A stretch of DNA of 14,953 bases. Source: JBKHYG01 sp046565595. GTDB lineage: Bacteria; Actinomycetota; AC-67. Location: assembly GCA_046565595.1 (NCBI GenBank), contig JBKHYG010000124.1, positions 1-14,953 on the forward strand, in the 5' to 3' direction. A model generated the notes under the pieces. That model was not told the DNA's origin. It worked only from the letters and a program-made list of their open reading frames with translations, and did no database searches. The position numbers were made by a program, and so were the translations under genes. Each line of letters starts with the position of its first letter. Position 1 is the first letter of the stretch. This document shows positions 8,266 to 14,784 of the stretch, piece after piece.

Positions 8266-8640
8266 ATGGCATCCAGTATGCCGATACGAGTTACCGACGA
8301 TCTGCTCGCGTCAGCGAAACTCGCCGCAGAAGGATCGGGGCGCAGCGCGTCTCAACAGATCGGGCACTGGGCCAGGTTGGGGCGCGAACTGGAGCGTTCC
8401 GGCGTCGTCTCGGTCCGCGAGATCGCTGAAGTTCTGGCCGGTGCTCGCCCCTACGATGACTTGGACGCCAAGGCGCAGGCCATCGTCCGTGCAGCCTGGG
8501 AGGGGATGATCGAGGAGCGCCGCGCCGCGCTGAACCTCAAGCAGCTGTTCGAGAACGAAGGTCGGACCTGGGTCGAAGCAGACCCTGACGGCAACATCGT
8601 CCAGCATCCGGTCAAGCGAACCAAGAGATCACGCGGCTGA
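8266..8640 (+). CDS. ParD-like antitoxin
   Basis: A 124-residue protein beginning MASSMPIRVTDDLLASAKLAAEGSGRSA. This is a ribbon-helix-helix-like opening followed by SASQQIGHWARLGRELE, the pattern of the ParD-like antitoxins of type II systems (Pfam ParD_like). The region after ~75 (KAQAIVRAAWEGMIEERRAALNLKQLFENEGRTWVEADPDGNIVQHP) is the usual tail of the family and probably contacts the toxin. Start: ATG 8266 has AGGAGG at 8254-8259 with six-base spacing, better than the ATG four codons on. The stop codon overlaps the zeta-type gene by one base (TGATG), so translation is coupled. It probably represses its own promoter through the palindrome at 8221-8235. Confidence 0.82.
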   Translation: MASSMPIRVTDDLLASAKLAAEGSGRSASQQIGHWARLGRELERSGVVSVREIAEVLAGARPYDDLDAKAQAIVRAAWEGMIEERRAALNLKQLFENEGRTWVEADPDGNIVQHPVKRTKRSRG

Positions 8641-9218
8641 TGCCCGATCCGGTTCTCCACCTGATCGCGGGGCCGAACGGGTCAGGGAAGTCCACCTTGT
8701 GGGAACTGGTTCTGGGACCAGTCCTGCTCCTTGAGTTCGTGAATGCTGACGCGATCGCGGCACAACATTGGCCCGACGATCCGATGGCGCATGCCTACGA
8801 GGCTTCAACTGCGGCGACCGAGCGGCGAGCTGAGTTGATCGCGAAGCGGCGATCGTTCGCGACCGAGACGGTCTTCTCGCATGACTCGAAGATCGATCTG
8901 GTCACGAGCGCGGCCGAGAACGGCTATCTGGTGACACTCCATATCGTCGCGGTCCCCCTTGAGCTGGCGGTGGCCAGGGTCAGTAACCGCGTCGAGAACG
9001 GCGGCCATGCGGTGCCATTGGACAAGATCCAGGAACGCTACGGCCGACTGTGGGGTCACTTGGCTCGGGCGATCACCGTCGTTGAGCAGGCGCGGGTCTA
9101 TGACAACTCTGCGGCGAGCAAGCCATTCCGGCCCGTTGCCGAGTTCGAACGCGGAGCCTCGCTGTGGGCGGACTGGCCCGCGTGGATGCCGGCAGAACTG
9201 CAGCAGGCGACCGATTAG
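8640..9218 (+). CDS. Zeta-toxin-like P-loop kinase (COG4185-type)
   Basis: A 192-residue nucleotide-binding protein. The Walker A motif is GPNGSGKST at residues 11-19. NADAIAAQHWP (~35-45) and FATETVFSH (~75-83) are hallmarks of zeta toxins and their COG4185 relatives, which use an Asp for substrate activation. R-V-x-N-R-V-x-NGGHAVP (~113-126) is the arginine-rich lid with the invariant GGH-x-VP. Zeta toxins phosphorylate UDP-N-acetylglucosamine and block wall synthesis; whether this branch has the same substrate is unknown. Its partner is a ParD-like protein, not epsilon, which is the common pairing for COG4185. The gene ends 26 bases from the convergent VapC-like gene. Confidence 0.85.
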   Translation: MPDPVLHLIAGPNGSGKSTLWELVLGPVLLLEFVNADAIAAQHWPDDPMAHAYEASTAATERRAELIAKRRSFATETVFSHDSKIDLVTSAAENGYLVTLHIVAVPLELAVARVSNRVENGGHAVPLDKIQERYGRLWGHLARAITVVEQARVYDNSAASKPFRPVAEFERGASLWADWPAWMPAELQQATD

Positions 9219-9220
9219 CC

Positions 9221-9239
9221 GAGTCTTTCGCGGGTGAGT
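9221..9239 (+). repeat. Diverged boundary repeat between zeta-like and VapC-like genes
   Basis: GAGTCTTTCGCGGGTGAGT matches the copy at 9956 (which reads GTCATCCGCGGATGAGT after its first base, preceded there by GA) at 16 of 19 positions. It fills the gap between two convergent gene ends. The inner palindrome is weakened by the three changes. Confidence 0.4.
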
Positions 9240-9243
9240 CCGC

Positions 9244-9633
9244 TCAGGCCCGGATCACATCCAGGCCGGGGATGTCGTCGTAGTCGTCGTCCTGGGTCAC
9301 GACCGGCACGCCGTGGGCGAGCGCGGTGGCCGCGATCCACGAGTCGTTGATGGGCATCGATCGGCCGTGGCGACGCAATGTCTGGCGCAGATCGGCCCAA
9401 GCTTCGGCGACCGTAGCGGAGATCGGCATCGGGCCGAAGGACGCGGCCGCGGTCAGGGTGGAAAGGCGTCGCGCGCGAGTCTCGTCGTCTTCGGCGGCCA
9501 GGACGCCGACGCGCAACTCGCCGAGAGTGATGACCGAGACCGTGAGCATGGCAGGGAGGTCGTCGGTGCGCAGCCGGCGCCCGGACTCGGCGGCGATGAA
9601 GAGAGATGTGTCCGCGAGCCCTGCCGGGATCAT
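9244..9633 (-). CDS. vapC: VapC-like PIN-domain toxin
   Basis: A 129-residue PIN-domain ribonuclease. The acidic metal-binding residues stand at the expected places: D8 (LADTSLFIA), E39 (TLGELRVGV), D97 (NDSWIAATAL) and D115 (VVTQDDDYDDI). VapC toxins cleave specific RNAs, often tRNA or 23S rRNA, and are held inactive by their antitoxin. The frame extends 38 codons further upstream inside the antitoxin gene, but ATG at 9633 is the sensible start: it makes a four-base ATGA overlap with the antitoxin stop and puts the first Asp at residue 8. It is the second gene of a minus-strand pair. Confidence 0.92.
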   Translation of the reverse strand: MIPAGLADTSLFIAAESGRRLRTDDLPAMLTVSVITLGELRVGVLAAEDDETRARRLSTLTAAASFGPMPISATVAEAWADLRQTLRRHGRSMPINDSWIAATALAHGVPVVTQDDDYDDIPGLDVIRA

Positions 9634-9884
9634 GCGTCTAGGTCGTCGGTGGTCTGGTTGCCGACTACCTCGAGAAGATCCTGAGCCATCGCGGGGTCGG
9701 CCTGGCGATCGGCGAACCGGCGGACGAACTCGTCGCGGGGCATCCAAGTGATACCAGTGTCGAGCGGGACGAGCTGCGCGACCGGCCGTCCGCTGACGGT
9801 GATGGTCACCGGCTGCCCAGCCTCGACACGCTTCAGTATCTGGCGCGTGTTGTTGCGTAGATCCCTGGCGGCGGCCGTCTCCAT
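9630..9884 (-). CDS. vapB: VapB-like antitoxin of the Phd/YefM family
   Basis: 84 residues. The N-terminal DNA-binding part reads ETAAARDLRNNTRQILKRVEAGQPVTITVSGRPVAQLVPL, the classic Phd/YefM motif (R-x-L-R-N-x-x-x-x-I-L-x-x-V, then G-x-x-V-x-I-T-x-x-G-R-P-V-A-x-L-V-P). The tail (MPRDEFVRRFADRQAD to the end) should wrap the PIN toxin. A GTG two codons earlier is possible, but ATG at 9884 lies seven bases after the -10 box TACACT, so the message would start at or next to it without a leader. The stop overlaps vapC by four bases. It likely represses its own promoter via the palindrome at 9895-9910. Confidence 0.9.
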   Translation of the reverse strand: METAAARDLRNNTRQILKRVEAGQPVTITVSGRPVAQLVPLDTGITWMPRDEFVRRFADRQADPAMAQDLLEVVGNQTTDDLDA

Positions 9885-9891
9885 GCCCACG

Positions 9892-9910
9892 AGTGTAGCA
9901 CTTCTGCTAC
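9892..9910 (-). promoter_or_regulatory. Promoter and operator of the VapBC pair
   Basis: GTAGCA (9895-9900) and TGCTAC (9905-9910) are six-base arms with a four-base spacer. On the minus strand the downstream arm runs into TACACT (9897-9892), the -10 box, seven bases before the ATG at 9884. Arms and -10 are the same as at the ParD-like/zeta promoter. No convincing -35 is seen. Confidence 0.6.
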
Positions 9911-9955
9911 GCTCGATCGCCTGGACGCTGCTGACTAGGGGTTTCGGTTAGGGGG

Positions 9956-9984
9956 AGTCATCCGCGGATGAGTTGCGGATATCC
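9956..9984 (+). repeat. Boundary dyad repeat, copy at 9956
   Basis: This copy holds the perfect 14-base palindrome TCATCCGCGGATGA (9958-9971), followed by GTTGCGGATATCC. It matches the copy at 11738 at 24 of 29 positions. It lies in the 132-base gap between the VapB start and the end of the secreted-protein operon. Confidence 0.75.
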
Positions 9985-10016
9985 CGCGGGCAGAGATGTG
10001 CGAAAGCGCGGCGTCC

Positions 10017-11054
10017 TCAACGGATCATCGTGATCGAGGTGTCGGCCTGGCAGTACGGCGCTGGCCCGATCGTCGATGTCTGATCGAGGGCCTCGCAAGC
10101 CGGGAAGTCGATGGCCGCTACCGCGAGCAGTCCGAAGGGAACCAGCCAGGGATCGTTCTGCCTCTCGGGATTCACTGAGGCGTGCACATCGAACGAATAG
10201 ACCCCGCCCGTCGTGCCTTCGAACTCGCCATTACCCGGGCGAGCCGAGCGGTTCCACTCATCCCCCTGCGGAGTGGTGATGGAGGAGGCACCGGCCTGTA
10301 GGGCGGGGTTGTTGTGGGTGCGGAAGACCCCGTAGGGGGTTCGAGGAAACTCCAGCGAGCGACCCGCCCCGATCATCACGCCAGAACCCGCGCCCGGATA
10401 TGCGCTTGCGTACGCCTGCGTGCCACCCCAATCTTCTGACAGAGACACATGCACATCGGACCCCGACGCGACAGCCAACAGGCGGCCGCCAGGCGGAAGC
10501 TCGATCCAACCCTTCACATCCACCATCGGCCCATCGCTGCCGATGTACTCGAAGACATGGTCGACCCGCATCGGTTCGTCGTCGCTGAGCGGACCAACCC
10601 CACCACCCGCGCATGAGATCGGACTCGGCCGGAATCGTTCCCCATCCCACCCGGCCCGGAACACCTCGGCGCCATCATCGGCAGCCCACACCATGAAGGG
10701 CTGGCCATTGTCCGGGTGCGGCCACTCCGGCGAAGCCTGCCCATATGGACTCCAAACGCTGCTGCCTTCACCGAAGGCCGTGAACCCGGCGTCGTCCTGC
10801 GCCCACCCCTTCCGACAGATCCGCACCGAGTGTTCCTGGGGGACGAAGCCCGAGATACCTGAGGCGATCGGAAGTTCCGCCGGACGCTCCACGGTGAAGC
10901 TGAACCACGAGGCCCCGTTCAGCTCGAACTCGTACCGCGGCCCACCGGGCTTACCCCCGGCCGGATATTCAAGATCATCGGCGACCGCCTCGGTTACACC
11001 GACCCCAAGCAGCGCCGGGAGCAGGCCACTGAGGATCCAGGTGCGCCGGTTCAT
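10017..11054 (-). CDS. Secreted protein of unknown function
   Basis: 345 residues. An N-terminal signal peptide is clear: MNRR, then WILSGLLPALLGVGV and an A-V-A cleavage region near residue 25. The mature part is Gly/Pro/Ser-rich with many aromatic residues and few Cys, and looks like a beta-rich extracellular protein; I recognise no domain. Near the end comes a short hydrophobic stretch (WLVPFGLLAVAAIDF) before FPACEAL and a final CQADTSITMIR. It starts three bases after the stop of the upstream secreted gene with no visible Shine-Dalgarno, so it is probably translated by coupling as the second gene of an operon. It is bounded by copies of the dyad repeat (9956 and 11738). Confidence 0.75.
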   Translation of the reverse strand: MNRRTWILSGLLPALLGVGVTEAVADDLEYPAGGKPGGPRYEFELNGASWFSFTVERPAELPIASGISGFVPQEHSVRICRKGWAQDDAGFTAFGEGSSVWSPYGQASPEWPHPDNGQPFMVWAADDGAEVFRAGWDGERFRPSPISCAGGGVGPLSDDEPMRVDHVFEYIGSDGPMVDVKGWIELPPGGRLLAVASGSDVHVSLSEDWGGTQAYASAYPGAGSGVMIGAGRSLEFPRTPYGVFRTHNNPALQAGASSITTPQGDEWNRSARPGNGEFEGTTGGVYSFDVHASVNPERQNDPWLVPFGLLAVAAIDFPACEALDQTSTIGPAPYCQADTSITMIR

Positions 11055-11057
11055 CGT

Positions 11058-11619
11058 CTACACATGGGGCGTGATCATGGACAATCCATTGGTCAAACAG
11101 CGGATCTGGGTGGGGAACAAGATGCCCCCGGCCAAGACCTCGCAGCGCACCGGGTCGTAGAGGAAGAACCCTTGGTTCGTCTCCAATCTCATGGCACCTC
11201 GGATGTGATACACCCACTCGGTACCCACCCAGGTAGTTTCGCAACGCAGCGACCCAGTACATGTTGACCATGTAACTGCGGGTTCGTTCCCTACATCCGT
11301 GGAGAGACTCCAGGCTCCGATCCCCGTGGCATAGGAAAGACCCTCCGGATCGGCCGACGCGCAAAGCCCTTGAGTGATCGCCTGCCCGTAGAAATCGCCG
11401 GTCGGCATGCCGGTCGAATCCGTGATCGGCGACACCAGTCCCGCGCTACCCGCGCGGCACTCCACAGACTTGAGCGGTTCTCCGAGGACAACTCGGTGCG
11501 CCAGCGCGAATGTCGGCTGCGCGAACACATCCGGCGGTGGGATCTCCGCCCCCACACCAGTGAAACCGATCGAACTCGCTGCCATCAATATCACGACTGA
11601 TGCACTTCGACTTCTTCAT
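11058..11619 (-). CDS. Secreted protein of unknown function, signal peptide apparently split by a frameshift
   Basis: The open frame for the mature protein runs from GTG 11594 to 11058 (178 residues) and begins VILMAASSIGFTGVGAEIPPP, which is the hydrophobic core and cleavage site of a signal peptide but lacks a basic N-terminus and a ribosome-binding site. The ATG at 11619 has a textbook AAGGAG six bases upstream and encodes MKKSKCIS in a frame one base out. Skipping one base joins MKKSKCIS to the core and makes a complete signal peptide. So the gene carries a one-base insertion or a sequencing error, or uses a weak internal start. The mature part has several Cys (VECRAGS, GLCAS, STCTG, RCETTW, RCEVL, RCLTNG), suggesting disulfides. 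No domain recognised. It is coupled to the next secreted gene. Confidence 0.62.
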
Positions 11620-11655
11620 CCCCGGCTCCTTCCCCCTCGGACCGAACATATGTCC

Positions 11656-11682
11656 ATTTTGAGAGAAAGAGAGAGTTGTCAA
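11656..11682 (-). promoter_or_regulatory. Promoter of the two-gene secreted operon
   Basis: A perfect -35 box TTGACA (11682-11677) is followed after 15 bases by CAAAAT (11661-11656). The spacer is almost pure pyrimidine (CTCTCTCTTTCTCTC). Transcription would begin near 11650, about 30 bases before the ATG at 11619. TATGTT further down (within 11645-11655) is an alternative -10 but too far from this -35. Confidence 0.5.
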
Positions 11683-11737
11683 GGGTTGAACCTCCCGCCC
11701 ACATGACCGGGTCCCGAGGATCTCGGCGGTCAGCGAC

Positions 11738-11766
11738 ACTCATCCGCAGATGAGCTGTGGATAACC
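11738..11766 (+). repeat. Boundary dyad repeat, copy at 11738
   Basis: CTCATC-CGCA-GATGAG (11739-11754) is followed by CTGTGGATAACC. It matches the 9956 copy at 24 of 29 positions and lies between divergent secreted-protein units. The 3' part happens to read as a DnaA-box sequence (TGTGGATAA), which the other copies do not keep. Confidence 0.75.
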
Positions 11767-11848
11767 GTTGGAGCAGGGATGGCCGAATGGGGTGGCGAAC
11801 CCTCTAGGGGCCTGGGAGACCAGGTTGCGCTACCACGGAGGGAACCAC

Positions 11849-12976
11849 ATGCGCGCTCGTTCGATCATCTTGTTGACCACGGTCCTGCTCATGGCAGGCG
11901 CACCTGCTCACGCCACCAGCGTTGGATGCGTCGACACTGGAGGCGTCGAGCGCCTGACGAGCGACGGGTTCAGGGCCACCTTCGAAGCCCCGGCCGTGAC
12001 CGCGCCCGAGCTGGCAGCCACCTACGCAGAGACCGGCCCCTTGGTGACGCCTCACCGGACGGTCAGTTTCCCGTTCGTCGTTGACGCGACGCCGCGCTCA
12101 CAGGTCGTGATCGAAGCTTCGATCAACTGGGAGACGCCGAGCGACTATGACCTGTACCTGTTCGACTCTGACGGCGAGGTCCTGGCTCGCTCGGATGAGA
12201 TGTTGGGTCAAGGGCAGGAGGACACTTCCGAGGCCTTGATCGGCGGCGCGTTGCACTGTCAGCGCGTGCGCCTGGTGATGCGCAACTGGGCGGGGATCCC
12301 TCTGCAGCAGATCAACCTCGAGGTATCCGTTACCCCCGCGGGTGACATGCTCGCCTGCGGCGACGCAGACCCAGCGCCCGGCTGCGAAGGCAAGACCGAA
12401 GGAGAGGCGCCTGATCTGGTTGCCGACGACTTGACGCGACTGTGGCTGGCGGGCGATCCGGGACAGGCATCGATGGTGAACGACTATCAAGAGACGCTGA
12501 CCCAAGAGCAGTGGCCGTTCTTCGCAACGATGTCGTCCGAACGGCCAAGCGGCGGCGTACCGAACCAGCACACCCGCGCATTGGTCGGGTTCCGCGATCA
12601 GCCTCGCAACCCGTTGTTCGCGCACTTCGAGATCGAGTTGGACGCGCCGCTGAAGATCGATGGAGCACCCAGTGTGCTGCTGTGGGTGCAGACCCCCGCA
12701 GCCGGCCCGACGACTCGACTGTTCGCCGACCTTTGGGCCGACGACTACCTGCTGGCTTCCGCAGAACTTGAAGGCGGCGAGCTGGTTGGTGCGCGCGACC
12801 CGATCCCCGTCATATTGAACTTCGATGAGGTCGACGCGACAGCGTTCGGCTCGATCATCCTGAAGATCGGCATGGAGCCCGTCGCCACCAGCGACGGCGC
12901 AGTCGGCAACCCCGAAGACGCCCACCTGACCCTCTGGTACGGCTCCGCCCAGTTCCAAAGCCGCCTCACGCTGTAA
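11849..12976 (+). CDS. Secreted beta-sandwich protein of unknown function
   Basis: 375 residues. ATG at 11849 was chosen because GGAGGGA ends about six bases before it and it opens a clear signal peptide (MRARS, then IILLTTVLLMAGAPAHA). The 27-codon extension to an earlier ATG has no signal-peptide character. Residues ~86-150 (VVIEASINW, SDYDLYLFDSDGEVLARSDE, VRLVMRNW) resemble the pre-peptidase C-terminal type of beta-sandwich found on secreted actinobacterial proteins. A C-acid stretch (ACGDADPAPGCEGK) may form a disulfide loop. The C-terminal half looks like a second beta-rich domain (HFEIELDAPLKIDGAPSVLLW, FGSIILKIGMEP, LTLWYGSAQF). No catalytic motif is visible. It stands alone between the repeats at 11738 and 13002. 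Confidence 0.8.
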   Translation: MRARSIILLTTVLLMAGAPAHATSVGCVDTGGVERLTSDGFRATFEAPAVTAPELAATYAETGPLVTPHRTVSFPFVVDATPRSQVVIEASINWETPSDYDLYLFDSDGEVLARSDEMLGQGQEDTSEALIGGALHCQRVRLVMRNWAGIPLQQINLEVSVTPAGDMLACGDADPAPGCEGKTEGEAPDLVADDLTRLWLAGDPGQASMVNDYQETLTQEQWPFFATMSSERPSGGVPNQHTRALVGFRDQPRNPLFAHFEIELDAPLKIDGAPSVLLWVQTPAAGPTTRLFADLWADDYLLASAELEGGELVGARDPIPVILNFDEVDATAFGSIILKIGMEPVATSDGAVGNPEDAHLTLWYGSAQFQSRLTL

Positions 12977-13001
12977 GCGCGCGGCTCGGGACTGGCCTAA
13001 G

Positions 13002-13024
13002 ACTCATCCCCGGATGAGTTGTGG
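13002..13024 (+). repeat. Boundary dyad repeat, copy at 13002, upstream of the DUF6036 pair
   Basis: CTCATCC-CC-GGATGAG (13003-13018) has seven-base arms and is followed by TTGTGG. It shares orientation and centre with the copies at 9956 and 11738. It starts 25 bases after the preceding gene's stop and 14 bases before the -10 box of the next gene, so it could also serve as that gene's operator. Confidence 0.75.
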
Positions 13025-13037
13025 TCAGCAGCGCTCG

Positions 13038-13043
13038 TATACT
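13038..13043 (+). promoter_or_regulatory. -10 box of the DUF6036 pair (leaderless)
   Basis: TATACT matches the -10 consensus at five of six bases and is seven bases before ATG 13051, so the start codon should be at the 5' end of the mRNA. The -35 region falls in the right arm of the dyad and is weak (TGAGTT or GATGAG). Confidence 0.55.
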
Positions 13044-13050
13044 CATTCCG

Positions 13051-13317
13051 ATGGAGTTACCCGGGTCGGACCTGGTCGAAGAGGGGCTCGCTGATCTTCA
13101 GCGCGGCGAGATGTCGATCGCCTCCCTGCTGGTTTCTATCGGCCGACCACGCCTGGTCGCCTGCGGCATGAAGGTCCCACAACCACTGGTGTCCGATCCC
13201 GAAACAACCCTGTACGAGATACTAGCCGCCGAGCACGGAGACGACGCCCATTCGCGCTACAACGCGTTGATCAGGACGCTGGTCAGCTATGAACGCGCCC
13301 TGGAATGCGCCAGCTGA
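13051..13317 (+). CDS. Small partner protein of the DUF6036-like nucleotidyltransferase
   Basis: 88 residues, with no family I can name. It begins ELPGSDLVEEGLADLQRGEMSIASLLVSIGRPRL and ends YEILAAEHGDDAHSRYNALIRTLVSYERALEC. It is predicted mostly helical and acidic at the start. An upstream GTG (13021) keeps the frame open, but ATG 13051 follows a good -10 by seven bases and removes a ten-residue extension that would lie in the promoter. The gene overlaps the nucleotidyltransferase gene by 13 bases, the arrangement of an antitoxin ahead of its toxin, so it may be the antitoxin or a dedicated partner. No HTH is evident. Confidence 0.72.
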   Translation: MELPGSDLVEEGLADLQRGEMSIASLLVSIGRPRLVACGMKVPQPLVSDPETTLYEILAAEHGDDAHSRYNALIRTLVSYERALECAS

Positions 13318-13841
13318 CTACCGCGAAACTCGCGCATCGCTTCATGGCCATGCTCTCACATGGCACGAAGGAACCGGTCCGCATCTACTTCACGGGCGGA
13401 GTGACCGCATTGCTCCACGGGTGGCGCGACACGACCGTGGATGTCGACATCAAGATCGACCCCGACATCGACGAAGTGATGCGGAAGCTCCCCGGCCTGA
13501 AAGAGGAGCTCGGGATCAACATCGAGCTCGCATCGCCAGACCAATTCATCCCAGAACTGCCCGGCTGGCAGGAACGCAGCATCTACATCGCCACCGAGGG
13601 CAACATCTCGTATTACCACTATGACCCGTACAGCCAGGCACTATCCAAGATCGAACGCAGCCACCAGCGCGACCAGGAGGATGTCGCCAACATGATCAAT
13701 GACGGTTTGATCGAACGCACACGGCTGAAGGAACTGTTCGCACAGATCGAGGACGACCTATACCGCTATCCCGCGATCGACCCGCCATCCTTCCGCCGTA
13801 AGGTCGAACAGATCACCACGACCCCGAAGCCTGATCCCTGA
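13305..13841 (+). CDS. DUF6036-like nucleotidyltransferase, probable toxin-type partner
   Basis: 178 residues. The nucleotidyltransferase signature is near the N-terminus: VRIYFTGGVTALLHGWRDTT gives GG (31-32) and the following G, and TVDVDIKID gives the acidic pair D46 and D48. The rest (LPGWQERSIYIATEGNISYYHYDPYSQALSKIERSHQRDQEDVANMI) matches the helical half of the DUF6036/AbiEii-like group, where a Lys and the RD-x-x-D motif are conserved. Relatives in toxin systems modify tRNA or other molecules; the target here is unknown. It overlaps the upstream 88-residue gene by 13 bases in another frame, so the two are coupled. It is convergent with the last secreted gene, 36 bases apart. Confidence 0.82.
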   Translation: MRQLTTAKLAHRFMAMLSHGTKEPVRIYFTGGVTALLHGWRDTTVDVDIKIDPDIDEVMRKLPGLKEELGINIELASPDQFIPELPGWQERSIYIATEGNISYYHYDPYSQALSKIERSHQRDQEDVANMINDGLIERTRLKELFAQIEDDLYRYPAIDPPSFRRKVEQITTTPKPDP

Positions 13842-13850
13842 ACCACGCGG

Positions 13851-13868
13851 ACACATCGGGGGATGTTG
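13851..13868 (+). repeat. Diverged boundary repeat after the DUF6036 pair
   Basis: ACACATCGGGGGATGTTG aligns with the repeat core (ACTCATCCGCGGATGAGTTG) with three substitutions and a two-base deletion. It fills the 36-base gap between the convergent DUF6036 and secreted genes. It can also fold as a weak five-pair hairpin (ACATC/GATGT). Confidence 0.4.
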
Positions 13869-13877
13869 CTGAGCTCG

Positions 13878-14678
13878 TCAACCGGGTTGCGGTAGTCCGA
13901 TGACCTTGATCGGATCTGTGGTCGTCTCGTTTCCGGCAGCATCCCGCGCCGTCAGGGTCACGATATGGATCCCGGGAGTGAAGCGGTAGGAGTCCCCACC
14001 GCCACGGAACCGTTCTTGGCCATCGGGGCCCTTGATACTCCAGATGGTCTCGCGGACTCCACCTCCCTGCCAGGGGATATCAGAGGTTTCTGCTAGCAGG
14101 GGAACGCTTCCGTAGACGATGGCCACCGCCTGCGGCTCACCCGTTTCCGGATCCGCGACCAGATACGGTTTCGGGCTGATGATCCGAGCCTTTGGCGGGA
14201 TGTGGTCCACCCAGATCTCGCCGAAGAACGGCTGATAGACCCACTGGGGAGCTGGCCTGTTGTACGGCCATGCCGGAGGGGTCGGCTCGGGGTCGAGGAG
14301 CTTCATCCAAACGGTGTAGTTGGTCGCGCTATCGGGACTCACCTTGGATGTGTCCCACAGGATGAACTCGTCTCCCAGGCTGACGCTCCGGGCCAGGGTC
14401 GTCCAGGGTCCATCGCTGTCCGCGGGGCGCGTCCTGATCCAGATCCTGTTCTCATCTGTCAACCCGCTGCGCCAACGGTACGCCCAACCGATCTTGCCCT
14501 GCTGGCCGGCTGACCTGTGGCCTGCGACATACAGCGCCGACAGAGGGCCGTTATACCACCGCGGGTCGGCCTCACTGGGCACCGAAGCGGCCATCGGCAC
14601 CAACAAGCCGGCAAGCACCGACCCGATGACAGCGGCCCTACCCTTGCGACCACGCGTTCGCTTCACTATGTGACTCAT
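13878..14678 (-). CDS. Secreted protein with C-terminal Ig-like region
   Basis: 266 residues from ATG 14678. A TTG seven codons earlier is possible, but neither has a good ribosome-binding site. A basic N-terminus (VKRTRGRKGR) precedes a hydrophobic stretch (AAVIGSVLAGLLVPMAASV) and a cleavage region near SEADPRW. The mature part is rich in Trp, Tyr and Pro. The end, FTPGIHIVTLTARDAAGNETTTDPIKVIG, is characteristic of bacterial Ig-like/PKD-type domains on extracellular proteins, with RETIWSIKGPDGQERF as a preceding strand pair. One Ig-like domain plus an unrecognised N-terminal region suggests a surface or secreted binding protein. No anchor motif is visible. It is the fourth secreted protein in the region. 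Confidence 0.78.
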   Translation of the reverse strand: MSHIVKRTRGRKGRAAVIGSVLAGLLVPMAASVPSEADPRWYNGPLSALYVAGHRSAGQQGKIGWAYRWRSGLTDENRIWIRTRPADSDGPWTTLARSVSLGDEFILWDTSKVSPDSATNYTVWMKLLDPEPTPPAWPYNRPAPQWVYQPFFGEIWVDHIPPKARIISPKPYLVADPETGEPQAVAIVYGSVPLLAETSDIPWQGGGVRETIWSIKGPDGQERFRGGGDSYRFTPGIHIVTLTARDAAGNETTTDPIKVIGLPQPG

Positions 14679-14760
14679 GCACCTATCACGAACGAACAAG
14701 GTGGCCGTCAGTTACCTCAAGCCGCGACGGATGCCATTCGAAGGGTGCAGATCCGGTACA

Positions 14761-14784
14761 ACTCATACACAACCGAGTGGTCAG
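14761..14784 (+). repeat. Weak candidate copy of the boundary repeat near the right edge
   Basis: ACTCAT, eight bases, then GAG and TGGTCAG. The 13002 copy has ACTCAT, eight bases, GAG, then TTG and TGGTCAG. The spacing of the first two blocks is the same, but the palindrome is lost. It is listed because it falls at the expected boundary. The surrounding 14700-14953 has no gene I can support: the one open frame is proline-rich, with no ribosome-binding site. Confidence 0.2.

Noticed and set aside
11756..11764. Perfect DnaA-box sequence (TGTGGATAA)
   Set aside because: A single box, without a cluster or an AT-rich unwinding region; the corresponding positions in the other repeat copies do not keep it. 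It is not evidence for an origin here.
9956..13024. Integron attC sites as an explanation for the boundary repeats
   Set aside because: The elements are too short and lack the inverse-core and core pair (RYYYAAC and GTTRRRY) with spacer boxes. No integrase gene is in the window.
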